Source: Cupriavidus gilardii (GTDB lineage: Bacteria > Pseudomonadota > Gammaproteobacteria > Burkholderiales > Burkholderiaceae). From it: a stretch of 64,000 bases of DNA. Location: positions 205,777 through 269,776 of the forward strand of contig NZ_VZOV01000005.1 in NCBI RefSeq assembly GCF_008801915.1, given 5' to 3'. Both the position numbers and the translations under genes were made by a program. The notes beneath the pieces were generated by a model. That model was not told the origin of the DNA and ran no database searches. It was given only the letters and a program-made list of their open reading frames with translations. Numbering within the stretch: position 1 is the stretch's first letter; the number at the start of each line of letters is the position of its first letter. Of the stretch, positions 44,499 to 54,295 are shown in pieces.

Positions 44499-45324
44499 GT
44501 GGCGGGGCGGCGGCAAGCCGCTCGCGTGGCGCCGCCTGAATCCGTTGCCTGTCATCGCCACGGCCGCGGTATTGCTGGCGGGCGCCTGCGTCGCCGGCGC
44601 AGCGGTCTGGCGCCATCATGCCGCGCAACATGACGATGCCCGGCGGATGCAGCTCACGCAATGGCAGACCCTGGCCACGGCGGCCGCCGATCCCGACGCG
44701 TTGGCCTCGCTGCGTGCCGCGGCCGAGCGCGGCGAGGTGGCCGCGCAGACCGCGCTGGGCGAAACGCTGCTGTCGCGGCCAAATGCCTCGGAGCGAGAAC
44801 AGGCACGCCGGTGGCTGCAGCGCGCGGCGGCGACGGGCGACGCGCGTGCCAATTTCGTGCTCGGCAAGGCCGCGTTCCTTGGCGATGCTGGCGGCGACGG
44901 CGGCGCGGCGGTAAACGGCAAGCCCGACCATCAGGCGGCCTGGCGGCATCTTCGTGCCGCGGCAGAGGCGGGCCATGTCGGCGCGGCCTACTACCTGGGC
45001 CTGCTCCATCGCGGCGGTTACGGCGCGCAGCCGAACCCCGCCGAAGCGGCGCGCTGGTTCACGGTGGCGGCCGAAGGCGGGGTGGCGCAGGCGATGTTCA
45101 TGCTGGCCAATGCCTATCGCGAGGGCAGCGGGGTCGCGCGCGACGACGACAAGGCTGTGGCCTGGTACGAAGCTGCCGCGGAGCGCGATCACCCGGAATC
45201 GATCCAGGCGCTCGCCATCGCCTACCGCCATGGCGAGCTGGGCCTCGACCCCGACGAGCGCAACTTCCGCTTCCATCTGGTCGAGACGGCGCACGCGCTC
45301 AAGCATCCGGCTCTCAAGCCCTGA
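44476..45324 (+). CDS. Sel1-repeat protein with N-terminal membrane anchor
   Basis: This 282-aa protein has one N-terminal membrane segment (LPVIATAAVLLAGACVAGAAVW) and four to five Sel1/TPR-like repeats, for example AAQTALGETLLS, ARANFVLGKAAFLGDAGG, HVGAAYYLGLLHRGGYG and AQAMFMLANAYREGSGV. Such proteins act as scaffolds, here facing the periplasm. The first suitable ATG, 44476, lies within the end of the CpdB-like gene, which suggests translational coupling. Start confidence is moderate. Confidence 0.85.
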   Translation: MRSTSTVEWRGGGKPLAWRRLNPLPVIATAAVLLAGACVAGAAVWRHHAAQHDDARRMQLTQWQTLATAAADPDALASLRAAAERGEVAAQTALGETLLSRPNASEREQARRWLQRAAATGDARANFVLGKAAFLGDAGGDGGAAVNGKPDHQAAWRHLRAAAEAGHVGAAYYLGLLHRGGYGAQPNPAEAARWFTVAAEGGVAQAMFMLANAYREGSGVARDDDKAVAWYEAAAERDHPESIQALAIAYRHGELGLDPDERNFRFHLVETAHALKHPALKP

Positions 45325-45343
45325 AACCGCCCCGGATTGCACA

Positions 45344-45508
45344 CTGTCGATCAGCGGCCCGCTGCAGTTCAGCCTGCCGACCACGCAGTTCGTCGTGGCG
45401 ACGTTCGTCTATCGGCAGCCGGTGTCAGCCAATACGGTGGTCGCGCTGGCAATGATCTCGCTGGTGCTGACGGCCGTCGCGGTTCGGCCGCTGCTGGCGG
45501 CGCGCTGT
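45344..45508 (+). pseudogene. Fragment of an ABC transporter permease (PotC-like C-terminus)
   Basis: A 55-codon stretch in one frame reads LSISGPLQFSLPTTQFVVAT then FVYRQPVSANTVVALAMISL and VLTAVAV. This resembles the last two segments of spermidine/putrescine-type permeases (SGPG..TLP..YS..R..VSP..NALAT pattern). It begins 20 bases after the Sel1 stop, lacks its N-terminal 200 or so residues and has no start. It is a short relic, probably of a deletion, and the call is tentative. Confidence 0.45.
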
Positions 45509-45539
45509 CCCGCCAGCCCGACGCGGCCGCGACGGTGCG

Positions 45540-46355
45540 CTACTTCTGGTATGCCGGCAGCACGAAGCCGGCAAAGCGCTGCTGCGTCACGGCCTTGAAC
45601 GAGGCAGAGCGGTAGGCATCGCGGATATCGGCAACGAAGGGCTTGTTCAGATCGCTCGTTTTGACGGCCACCAGATTCATGTAGTAGTCGGGGATCTTTT
45701 CCAACGCCAGCGCCGACGTCAATTTCAGCCCGGAGGCCAGTGCGAAATTGCCGTTGACGAAGGCATAGTCGACGTCATCGAGCGAGCGGGGCAGTTGCGC
45801 CGCTTCCAGCTGCACCAGCTTGAGCTTGTGCGGATTGCCGGCGATGTCCCGCTCTGATGCACGCACCGCGTCCGTGCCGGGCTTGACCGTGACCCAGCCG
45901 ATCTGTTGCAGGATCGCGATCGCGCGTGCGAGATTGGTCGGATCGTTCGGCAGCGAGACCGTCGCCCCCGGCTTCACGTCGCTCAACGCCTTGTGCTTGC
46001 GGCTGTAGATGCCGATCGGTGCCGTTGGCACGTGGATCACCTCGGACAGCTGCAACTTGCGGTCGGCGGAGAAGGTCTTCAGATAGACCGAATGCTGGAA
46101 GGCATTGGCGTCGAGCGCGCCGTCCGCCAGTGCCAGGTTTGGCTGGACGTAGTCACTGAATTCGACAATGGTCACCTTGTAGCCGCGCCCTTCGAGAATC
46201 GGCTTGATGCCGTAGCGGATCTGGTCGGCATAGGGGCCGGCGGTCGCGCCGAAGCGGATTTCCTTCTTGTCAGGGTCCGCCGCGCAGACGGACTGCATGG
46301 CGCCGAAGGCCAGCAACAGGGTGGCCAGTATCCGGACTCGGCTTGCGACTCGCAT
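45540..46355 (-). CDS. MetQ/NlpA-family ABC substrate-binding protein
   Basis: This 271-aa protein has a signal peptide (ILATLLLAFGAMQSVCA) with a Cys near the cleavage site but no clean lipobox. The mature domain KEIRFGATAGPYADQIRYGI, VEFSDYVQPNLALADGALDANAFQHSVYL and ATVSLPNDPTNLARAI is diagnostic of methionine-type (MetQ) receptors. No MetN/MetI genes are adjacent, so it either shares a distant transporter or is a remnant. Start: the ATG with GGGAGA upstream. Confidence 0.92.
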   Translation of the reverse strand: MRVASRVRILATLLLAFGAMQSVCAADPDKKEIRFGATAGPYADQIRYGIKPILEGRGYKVTIVEFSDYVQPNLALADGALDANAFQHSVYLKTFSADRKLQLSEVIHVPTAPIGIYSRKHKALSDVKPGATVSLPNDPTNLARAIAILQQIGWVTVKPGTDAVRASERDIAGNPHKLKLVQLEAAQLPRSLDDVDYAFVNGNFALASGLKLTSALALEKIPDYYMNLVAVKTSDLNKPFVADIRDAYRSASFKAVTQQRFAGFVLPAYQK

Positions 46356-46533
46356 CGAATTCTCCCGTTGGTTCTCGATTCTGTTCTGCGTGTTGTTCCG
46401 CGGCGGCGCGGCTGCGCCGGGGAACATGCCGGCCCATTGTAGGGACGGGCGAGACGGGAGCGAAGCTGCAAATTGGCATGCGCATATGCGGCGAGCGCAT
46501 ATGCGCAACGAACGGGCTGTGCCGGGGGCCGAC

Positions 46534-48828
46534 CTACCGCGCCATCACCTTGTCCGGCGTCATCGGCGTCGTCCGCAGGCGCCTGCCGGTCGCATGGAAG
46601 ATCGCGTTGCTGATCGCGGCCGCGACGCCGACGATGCCGATCTCGCCGACGCCCTTGGCCCCGATGCGGCTGACGATGCGGTCGTCCTCCTCGATGAAGA
46701 CCACGTCGATATCGCGGATGTCGGCGTTGGCCGCGACGTGGTACTCGGCGATGTCGTGGTTCATGAAGCGGCCCAGCGCGTGGTCGGCATGGGTTTCCTC
46801 GTGCAGCGCCTGGCTGATGCCCCAGACCACGCCGCCGATCACCTGGCTGCGGGCGGTCAGCGGATTGACGATGCGGCCGGCGGCCACCGCGCTGACCACG
46901 CGCATCACCCGCACCAGCCCCAGCGCCTCGTCGACGCGTACCTCGCAGAACACCGCGGAATGGACCGCGCGCACCGTCTTCTTCTGTTCCGCGAGATTGG
47001 GGACCAGCAGATAGCGCACGCCCAACTTGTCCTTGCCGTGGGCCGACAGCACATCGGTCAGCGGCATCGCGACGGCGGGATCGGCGCGCAGGCAGATCAT
47101 GCCGTCACGGAATGCCACCTGTTCGAAGCCGCAGCCCTGGAAGCGGCTGTCGCGCAGCCCTCGGGCCAGGCGCCACAGCTGGCGTTGCAGGCGTTCGCAG
47201 GCCCCATCGACGGCGGAGCCGACGGTCGCCACATGCGAGGAGCCGCCCTCGATCGGCGCGAACGGCAATTCGGAATCGCCGAGGCGGAACACCACCCGTT
47301 CCAGCGGCAGGCCCATCGCGGAGGCCGCGATCTGCGTCATCACGGTATAGGTGCCGGTGCCGATGTCGCTGGCCGCGCTGGCGACCTCCAGCAGGCCGTC
47401 GGCATGCAGCGTCGCGCTGGCGCGTGCGGCCATCTGCATCGCGTCCCACGTGCCCGTGGCCATGCCCCAGCCGATCAACTCGTGGCCGTCCCGCATCGAG
47501 CGCGGCTGCAGCGGGCGCTCGTTCCAGCCGAAGCGCCGGGCACCCTCGTCATAGCATTGGCGCAACGACTTGGTCGAGAAGGGCAGGCCCTTGTTGCCGT
47601 CGCGCTCGGCGTAGTTGGCCAGCCGCAGCGCCAGCGGGTCGATGCCGGCCGCGTACGACAGCTCGTCCATCGCCACTTCCAGCGCATGCACGCCGTGGGC
47701 GGCGCCCGGTGCGCGCATGTCCATCGGCGTGTAGTGATCGAGATCCACCAGCCGGTATTCGAGGCGGACGTTTTCGCTGGCGTAGAGCTGTCCGGACCAG
47801 TTCGCGACGACCTCGACGTAGTCCTCATGCCGCGACGTCTCCGCGGCGACCTCGTGGATCACGGCTTTCAGCCGGCCCTCGGTGTCCGCGGCGAGCCGTA
47901 CGCGTTGCCACGTTTCCGGACGATGGCCGAAGGTGAACATCTGCTGGCGGGTCAGCACCACGCGCACCGAGCGCTGCAGCTTCAGCGCGCCCATGACCGC
48001 CATCAGCAGCGGGTACTGGGGCCGCAGCCCCGAGCCGAAAGCCCCGCCGACGAACTGGTTGCGCACCACCACCTTGCGCTTGGGCAGGCCGAACACGCGC
48101 GACACCATCCACCGGCAGTTCTGCGAGCCCTGGGTCTTGTCGTGGATCAACAGATGGCCGCGGCTGTCGCGTATCACGGTGCTGGCATGCATCTCCATCG
48201 GATTGTGGTGCTCGACGCCGGCGTAGTACTCGGCATCGATCTTGACCGGCGCGGCCTCGAAGGCCGCATCGGCGTCGCCCTTTGGCTTCGGCGTCGGCGA
48301 ATAGCCGGCCTTCAGCGAGGACGGCTCGTGGCTGTGCTGCAAGTTGGCCAGCAGGTTCGTTTCGTGCGACGCGGCCTCGTACTGGACCTGGACCAGCATC
48401 GCGGCGTAGCGCGCCAGCTCGAAGGTCTCCGCCACCACCAGCGCGACCGGCTGGCCGCTGTAGTGGATCTCGTCGTCGTACAACGGCCGGAACGGCGAGC
48501 CGGCCGGCGCCGTCATGTCCTTGTAGAACAGCCGCAGCGAACGGACCTTGGGACGGTTCTGGTGCGTGATCACGTCGATCACCCCGGGCACTGCCAGCGC
48601 CTGGCTTGCGTCGATCGACACGATGCGGCCGCGCGCAACGGTGCTGTTGACCACCACGCCATAGGCCAGATCCGGCGCGGGATGCTCGGCCGCATAGCGA
48701 GCGTGGCCGGTGACCTTGGCGACGCCGTCGATGCGGGGCGTCGGCGTGCCGATCCCCGATTGGCCGGAGCCGGGCAACGCCACTGGCTGCTGATTTTCGT
48801 CGATCGGTTCGAGCACGGTCTTGGTCAT
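46534..48828 (-). CDS. Xanthine dehydrogenase-family molybdopterin-binding subunit (PaoC-like)
   Basis: This 764-aa large subunit has the molybdopterin-cytosine-dinucleotide domains, seen in GAFGSGLRPQYP, MRAPGAAHGVHALEVAMDEL and the catalytic Glu in KGVGEIGIVGVAAAISNAIF. An N-terminal hammerhead domain (TPRIDGVAKVTGHARYAAEH) is present. It would oxidise aldehydes or N-heterocycles. Its ATG overlaps the FAD-subunit stop by 4 bases. With the FAD and 2Fe-2S subunits upstream it forms one heterotrimer of PaoABC type. Confidence 0.93.
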   Translation of the reverse strand: MTKTVLEPIDENQQPVALPGSGQSGIGTPTPRIDGVAKVTGHARYAAEHPAPDLAYGVVVNSTVARGRIVSIDASQALAVPGVIDVITHQNRPKVRSLRLFYKDMTAPAGSPFRPLYDDEIHYSGQPVALVVAETFELARYAAMLVQVQYEAASHETNLLANLQHSHEPSSLKAGYSPTPKPKGDADAAFEAAPVKIDAEYYAGVEHHNPMEMHASTVIRDSRGHLLIHDKTQGSQNCRWMVSRVFGLPKRKVVVRNQFVGGAFGSGLRPQYPLLMAVMGALKLQRSVRVVLTRQQMFTFGHRPETWQRVRLAADTEGRLKAVIHEVAAETSRHEDYVEVVANWSGQLYASENVRLEYRLVDLDHYTPMDMRAPGAAHGVHALEVAMDELSYAAGIDPLALRLANYAERDGNKGLPFSTKSLRQCYDEGARRFGWNERPLQPRSMRDGHELIGWGMATGTWDAMQMAARASATLHADGLLEVASAASDIGTGTYTVMTQIAASAMGLPLERVVFRLGDSELPFAPIEGGSSHVATVGSAVDGACERLQRQLWRLARGLRDSRFQGCGFEQVAFRDGMICLRADPAVAMPLTDVLSAHGKDKLGVRYLLVPNLAEQKKTVRAVHSAVFCEVRVDEALGLVRVMRVVSAVAAGRIVNPLTARSQVIGGVVWGISQALHEETHADHALGRFMNHDIAEYHVAANADIRDIDVVFIEEDDRIVSRIGAKGVGEIGIVGVAAAISNAIFHATGRRLRTTPMTPDKVMAR

Positions 48829-49954
48829 GCCAGCGCCTCCTCGCGGTATGCGTCCTGACCGGTGTTGGTCAGGATGCCGGCGGCCGCCATTTCCAGCGCG
48901 CGCACGATCGCGCGCTCGGCCAGTGGAATCTTGAAGCCGTTATTTGGGCCGCTGTTGGGGCCGTTGTTGGGGCCGCCGTCGGGTGGGCTAGCCGCCCAGC
49001 TTTCCGGCAGCGCCGGACCGCCCCAGGCTCGCGCATCGCGCAGCACGAAGCGGGCCGCCTCGGCGAACGCTTCGGCGTCCGCCGGCCTGCCGACCAGCAA
49101 GCCCTCGGCCTCGGTGTCGCGCCAGGGCTTGTGGGCGACGCCGCCCAGTGCGAGCCGGGCGGCGCGGATGCGGCCGTCGGCCTCCAGATCGAGAGCCGCC
49201 GCCACCGACACCAGCGCAAAGGCGTACGAGGCGCGCTCGCGGACCTTCAGATAGCAACTGTGCGCGGAGAAGGCTTCGGCCGGCGGCAGCGACAGATGCG
49301 TGATGATCTCGTCGGGCGCCAGCGTGGTATCGATGTCCGGCCGATCGCCGGGCAGGCGATGGAATTCGCTGAACGGAATCTCGCGCGTGCCGCTGACCGA
49401 TTCGACATGGACGGTCGCATCCAACGCCGCCAGCGCCACGCACATATCCGATGGGTGGGTCGCAATGCAGTGCTCGCTGGCGCCGAGGATCGCGTGCTGG
49501 CGGGCCAGCCCGCTCGCGGCCGGACAACCGGTGCCCGGCGCGCGCTTGTTGCACGGCACGCCGGCATCGTAGAAGTAGTAGCAGCGCGTGCGCTGCAGCA
49601 GGTTGCCGCCGTTGGTCGCCATATTGCGGATCTGCGGCGAGGCTCCGGCCAGGATGGCGGCGCGCAGCAGCGGATAGCGCTCGCGCACCAGCGGATGCTC
49701 CGCGGTGTCCGCATTGCGGGCCATCGCGCCCAGGTGCAGGCTGCCGTCGGGCTGTGCCTCGATCTCGGCCAGCGGCAGCAGGCCCAGGTCGACCAGCGTG
49801 GCAGGGCGCATCACGTCGACCTTCATCAGATCGACCAGATTGGTGCCGCCCGCCAGGCAGCGTGCGGACGCATTGCCCGACGCGCGCTCGGCCGCCTCAT
49901 GGATCAGCGCCAGCGCCACCGGCATGGTGTCGGCGCGTTCATAGCGAAACGGGT

Positions 49955-49958
<4 letters not shown>
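48825..49958 (-). CDS. FAD-binding subunit with extra Fe-S cysteines (PaoB-like)
   Basis: This 377-aa subunit shows FAD-binding CLAGGTNLVDLMKVDVMRP and IRNMATNGGNLLQRTRC (family signature). The insertion RCYYFYDAGVPCNKRAPGTGC with a further Cys in ASEHC supplies four cysteines, as in PaoB, which carries a [4Fe-4S] cluster. A C-terminal CO-dehydrogenase flavoprotein domain follows. A 12-base tandem repeat inserts PNNGPNSGPNNG near residue 330. ATGA overlaps occur at both ends. Confidence 0.92.
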
Positions 49959-50608
<650 letters not shown>

Positions 50609-50924
50609 GTCGGTCCTCCGTGTGTCGCCATCAGGGCCCCGACAAGGCGGAGCACTCTGGGCGGCCACGCAAGGGCTGCGCCAATGCGGCGGAAGGCAGG
50701 GACAATGGCGACAAGCCGCCGGACCGGCACCCGAATCGGCGCAAACGTGCGTCGCGCTACATCCGGGGGCCGCTTCCGTGGGGCGATCGATATGGCGTGG
50801 CGATGCAATCTTGACGCGTCGCCGTTGGTAAAAACGTCAGGCGCCGAAGCAAGGTCGCCGGAGGAGGGCGGTGCCCGGGGGGCGGCGAGTCATCCAGCAA
50901 TCAGGATGCGCGGCCCATTCGACC
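50609..50924. other. Upstream region of the aldehyde oxidoreductase operon
   Basis: These 316 bases lie between the VOC gene end and the 2Fe-2S subunit start. They must contain the promoter of the three-gene operon. I see no coding sequence, palindrome or repeat I would defend. Confidence 0.5.
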
Positions 50925-51335
50925 TCACTTCAACTGCTGGATCCGGATCATGTTGCCGGCCGGGTCTCTTGCACCGAAGTCGCGTACCCCATAGGGCTGG
51001 TCTGTCGGCTCCTGGACGATCTCCGCGTCCCACTGCTGCAAACGCTGGAACACCGCATCGAGGTCCGCGGCACCGAGCAGCAGCATCGCAAAGGTGCCCT
51101 TGGCCATCATCTCGGCGATGGTGCGCTTCTCGTCGTCGGTGACGCCGGGCGTGGCATTGGGCGGGTACAGCACGATGGCGGTGTCGGGCTTGCCCTTCGG
51201 ACCGACGGTGATCCAGCGATGGCCGCCGAAGGCGACATCCTTGCGCACCTCGAAGTCCAGGGCGTCGCGATAGAAGGCCAGCGAGACCTCCGGGTCGGTG
51301 TGGGGCAGGAAGGTCGAGTGGATGGTGATGTCCAA
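50925..51335 (-). CDS. VOC-family (glyoxalase/bleomycin-resistance fold) protein
   Basis: This 136-aa single-domain protein of the vicinal-oxygen-chelate fold shows DITIHSTFLPHTDPEVSLAFYRDALDFEVRKD and a C-terminal YGVRDFGARDPAGNMIRI strand pair. The only start consistent with the family is a TTG at 51335 with GGAG seven bases upstream; an out-of-frame ATG lies nearby. It follows the AraC-like gene by 76 bases on the same strand. Substrate unknown; metal-dependent detoxification is typical. Confidence 0.88.
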   Translation of the reverse strand: MDITIHSTFLPHTDPEVSLAFYRDALDFEVRKDVAFGGHRWITVGPKGKPDTAIVLYPPNATPGVTDDEKRTIAEMMAKGTFAMLLLGAADLDAVFQRLQQWDAEIVQEPTDQPYGVRDFGARDPAGNMIRIQQLK

Positions 51336-51411
51336 GATCAGGCTCCATGGTGTTTGAGGACAGGCGTCGGCCGCGCCGTCGCGGCGTGGGCTCGAAGCCA
51401 TGTGAGCCAGT

Positions 51412-51852
51412 CTAGACGGGCTCTTTTTCCGTCGCTTCTCGATTCCTGATCGGTCGCGTCACCTGCCGGGCGACGCAGGCCGGAATGCCCTCGGCTTCGC
51501 CGGCCCAGTCGCGCCGGTAAACGCTGGGGGAGACACCGACCAGTTCGCTGAACCGCGTGCTGAACGTGCCCAGCGACGAGCATCCGACCTCGAAGCAGAC
51601 CTCAGTCACGCTCAGGTCGCCGCGGCGCAGCAGCGCCATCGCGCGCTCGATACGCCGGGTCATCAGGTAGGAGTAGACCGACTCGCCGTACGCCTGTCGG
51701 AACTGGCGGCTGAGATGGCCGGCCGACATGTGGACGCCCCGGGCAAGCGCCTCGACATCGAGCGGTTTCGCGTAGTCGCGGTCGATGCGGTCGCGAACGC
51801 GGCGCAGGCGTGCGAGGTCTCGGAGCGTGGTATCGGGGGCGGCGGCGGGCAT
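51412..51852 (-). CDS. AraC-type HTH regulator, DNA-binding domain only
   Basis: This 146-aa protein consists of the tandem helix-turn-helix of AraC regulators (VEALARGVHMSAGHLSRQFR and LSVTEVCFEVGCSSLGTFSTRFSELVG) with no separate ligand domain. It is upstream of and in line with the VOC gene, an arrangement common in Proteobacteria. The start at ATG 51852 has a weak ribosome binding site but fits the family length. Confidence 0.88.
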   Translation of the reverse strand: MPAAAPDTTLRDLARLRRVRDRIDRDYAKPLDVEALARGVHMSAGHLSRQFRQAYGESVYSYLMTRRIERAMALLRRGDLSVTEVCFEVGCSSLGTFSTRFSELVGVSPSVYRRDWAGEAEGIPACVARQVTRPIRNREATEKEPV

Positions 51853-52036
51853 CGCGGTATCGTGCCATGCGCAACGCCGGGGCTCAACCTCGAGGCTCAA
51901 ACACATCGGATCCGCCTTCAGGGCCGCTTTCAGGCCCGAGATTGCGCCCGCTCTGGCGCAATGCGCGGGGCCAACCCGATTGGCATCGGAGAGCCGATCG
52001 CCGACACTGCGGCCGTGAACCGGACCGGAGTCGGAT

Positions 52037-53428
52037 ATGGCCAAGACCGCTGCCGTCGGATCGCTGCACCGCCGTCTGAGCCTGTCGCTCGGCGGCCTGG
52101 CGCTCCTTGTCGGATTTCTGGGCGCGCTGGGCGCGTGGATCGTGGTCCGCCAGCTGGCCAGCGAGTTCAACGACGACTTGCGGCACGCCGCTGCAGCGAT
52201 CCGCGCGGCGCCGCCGGTCATGCCGGCACCGCCCCACGGCGGGCCGTCGGCGGCGCCGCCTGTCCTGGTGCAGACCTGGGGGCCGGAGGATAGCGTCCGC
52301 CCCGGGCACAGCAGCGCGCCGTGGGTACTGCTGCCGCGGGCGCCGCTGGGCTTCTCCGACGTGGAGGCCGGCGGAATCGTCTGGGACGTGTTTGCGATGC
52401 AGGCCGGCGATGCCTACATGCAGATTGCCCAGCAGCGTGCCGTTCGCGCGGCCAATGCGCGGCGGGTGGCGGCATGGGCCGCGGTTCCCGTGGTGCTGTT
52501 GTTGCCGGTGCTGATATGGGCGATCCGCGTCAGCGTCAGGGACGCGCTGCGGCCGTTGAGCGTGATCGGCGAGCGCGTCGCGCAGGCCGACCTCAATCAC
52601 CTGGAGCCGATCGATATCGGCACCGCGCCGGAGGAGCTGCGGCCCTTTCTGGAGTCGGTCAACCGCATGATGGTCCGGCTGTCCGGCCTGATCGACACGG
52701 AGCGCACCTTTATCGCGAACGCCGCGCATGAATTGCGGTCGCCGCTGACGGCCCTCCAGCTGCAGGTCGAGAATCTAATGCAGGCGCCGCGCGGCAACAT
52801 CGACCAGCAACTCGAAGAACTGCGCCGCGGCATCCGGCGCACCGGGGCCTTGATCACCCGGCTGCTCGAACTGGCGCGCGCGGAAATCGGCACGCCGCGG
52901 GCGCTGGACAACGTGGCGGTGGCCGCTGTCGTCACCGATGTCGTGACCGACCTGCTGCCGCTCGCCATTGACCGCGGCGTCGACCTGGGCGTGGAGCGGC
53001 TGGACGACGTGCGGCTCGCCGCCACGGAGACGGATCTGCGCATGCTGATCAAGAACCTGGCGGACAATGCCATCCGGTATGGCGGCCGGGGAGGGCGGGT
53101 AGACCTTAGCGTGCGCCGCGGCGAAGGCGGTGGCGGTGGCGGTGGCGGTGGCAGCGGCAATGTCGTGATCGAAGTGGCAGACAGCGGGCCGGGCATCCCG
53201 GAGACTGCTCGCCTGCGGGTATTCGAGCGTTTCTATCGCGGCGGGGCGACCGACGAAGAGGGTAGTGGACTCGGACTCGCCATCGTGCAGACGATTGCAG
53301 CGAACCTGGGCGGCCGCGTCGAACTGACGGGGCGCGCGGATGGCCGGCCGGGGCTCGTCGCGAAGGTGGTATTGCCGCTGCGAACCGCACCGCCCGCGGC
53401 GAATCCGGCCACGGCCGCCACCGGGTGA
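52037..53428 (+). CDS. Two-component sensor histidine kinase (TctE/QseC-like)
   Basis: This 463-aa membrane kinase has TM1 (LSLGGLALLVGFLGALGAW), a periplasmic loop of about 100 residues, TM2 (VAAWAAVPVVLLLPVLIW), HAMP, HisKA with the phospho-acceptor His in AAHELRSPLTAL, and a HATPase domain (LADNAIRYGG N-box, DSGPGIPE and GSGLGLAIV). A glycine run encoded by (GGCGGT)4 sits inside the ATP domain. No response regulator is adjacent, so it is an orphan in this window. Confidence 0.92.
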   Translation: MAKTAAVGSLHRRLSLSLGGLALLVGFLGALGAWIVVRQLASEFNDDLRHAAAAIRAAPPVMPAPPHGGPSAAPPVLVQTWGPEDSVRPGHSSAPWVLLPRAPLGFSDVEAGGIVWDVFAMQAGDAYMQIAQQRAVRAANARRVAAWAAVPVVLLLPVLIWAIRVSVRDALRPLSVIGERVAQADLNHLEPIDIGTAPEELRPFLESVNRMMVRLSGLIDTERTFIANAAHELRSPLTALQLQVENLMQAPRGNIDQQLEELRRGIRRTGALITRLLELARAEIGTPRALDNVAVAAVVTDVVTDLLPLAIDRGVDLGVERLDDVRLAATETDLRMLIKNLADNAIRYGGRGGRVDLSVRRGEGGGGGGGGGSGNVVIEVADSGPGIPETARLRVFERFYRGGATDEEGSGLGLAIVQTIAANLGGRVELTGRADGRPGLVAKVVLPLRTAPPAANPATAATG

Positions 53429-53552
53429 CCGTGCACGAGGTGCTGGCAGAGGTAGCCGAACACGTATCGCCAGCCTTCCATGGGCCGGATGTGCGATGAA
53501 ACGGGCTGTGCAAATGGGTGCGGCCCGATTCGTTCAGCCAGCAGAAAAGACG

Positions 53553-54152
53553 CTATGCCGGTAGAAGACCAGCGCTTCGAAAACTGTCGACCAACGCGTC
53601 GTACACAGCAATGTCGGCATGGCTTCTTGCAACGAGTTGAGCGCCCGCAATGGCGGCAAAGATGGCGCGTGCCCGCTGGCCGCTCTGAGCCGGATCCACT
53701 ACGGCCGCTGCCGACAACACCTTGGTCAGCCAGGCAATGTTCACGTCTTGAAAGGCCTTGACCTCGGCCTTCACCACTTCCGGCAGGTCATCCGTTTCCG
53801 CGGCCATGAAGCTGCATAGGCAAATGCGATTGCCGCTTTCGAGCGCCTTGCGAAACAACTCGGGATAGCGATGCAGGCTCGATAGCGGATCCGGCGATTT
53901 TGCCAGCAGTTCTTCAAGAGCGTCCGCTGTGCCCTGCCAATACCGCCGCGCTACGGCCGCGCCAAGATCGGCCTTGCCATCGAAATGGTGGTAGATGCTG
54001 GCGGCCTTGATGCCCACCGCCTCCGCGAGATCCCGAAAATTCAAGCCGCCGTAGCCGTGCGCCTGCGCGATGTGAGTGGCCGCGGTCAGGATCCGCTCCC
54101 TGGAGCCAGGGGACGGGCCAGCGGTCCCGCTCGCGCTCGTGTGCCTTGTCAT
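53553..54152 (-). CDS. TetR-family regulator
   Basis: This 199-aa repressor has an N-terminal helix-turn-helix (RERILTAATHIAQAHGYGGL, then FRDLAEAVGIKAASIYHHFDGKADL) and an all-helical ligand domain with the TetR_C-like RICLCSFMAAETDDLPEVV. The ATG has GAGAGG upstream. A perfect 18-base palindrome lies in the 143-base gap to the divergent GST gene, so it probably represses itself and the GST/PhnB-like genes. It may sense an electrophile or thiol-reactive compound. Confidence 0.92.
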   Translation of the reverse strand: MTRHTSASGTAGPSPGSRERILTAATHIAQAHGYGGLNFRDLAEAVGIKAASIYHHFDGKADLGAAVARRYWQGTADALEELLAKSPDPLSSLHRYPELFRKALESGNRICLCSFMAAETDDLPEVVKAEVKAFQDVNIAWLTKVLSAAAVVDPAQSGQRARAIFAAIAGAQLVARSHADIAVYDALVDSFRSAGLLPA

Positions 54153-54211
54153 GGTTTGCCTCTCTCCATCCGCACGTTCTTGACGTGCCGCATTGTACCT
54201 TCTATTGTCGA

Positions 54212-54229
54212 ACCTAACGATCGTTAGGT
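54212..54229. promoter_or_regulatory. TetR operator palindrome
   Basis: ACCTAACGATCGTTAGGT is a perfect 18-base palindrome midway between the divergent TetR and GST start codons. The spacing and the lack of other palindromes make it the likely operator. TACCTAACG-type half sites are typical for TetR repressors. Confidence 0.8.
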
Positions 54230-54295
54230 AGATAGACTGCGGAGGGTCAACGCATCCTCCATCCGACATGCGATTCATTTTGGAGAACGGCAATC

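Noticed and set aside
46267..48858. Plus-strand open frame of 863 codons opposite the molybdopterin subunit
   Set aside because: Composition typical of antisense to high-GC coding DNA, and the minus strand has a complete enzyme family.
51853..52036. Possible response-regulator remnant upstream of the histidine kinase (a RTGVGYG-like stretch)
   Set aside because: Only a few residues resemble a winged-helix end and the rest of the frame does not, so a chance match is more likely.
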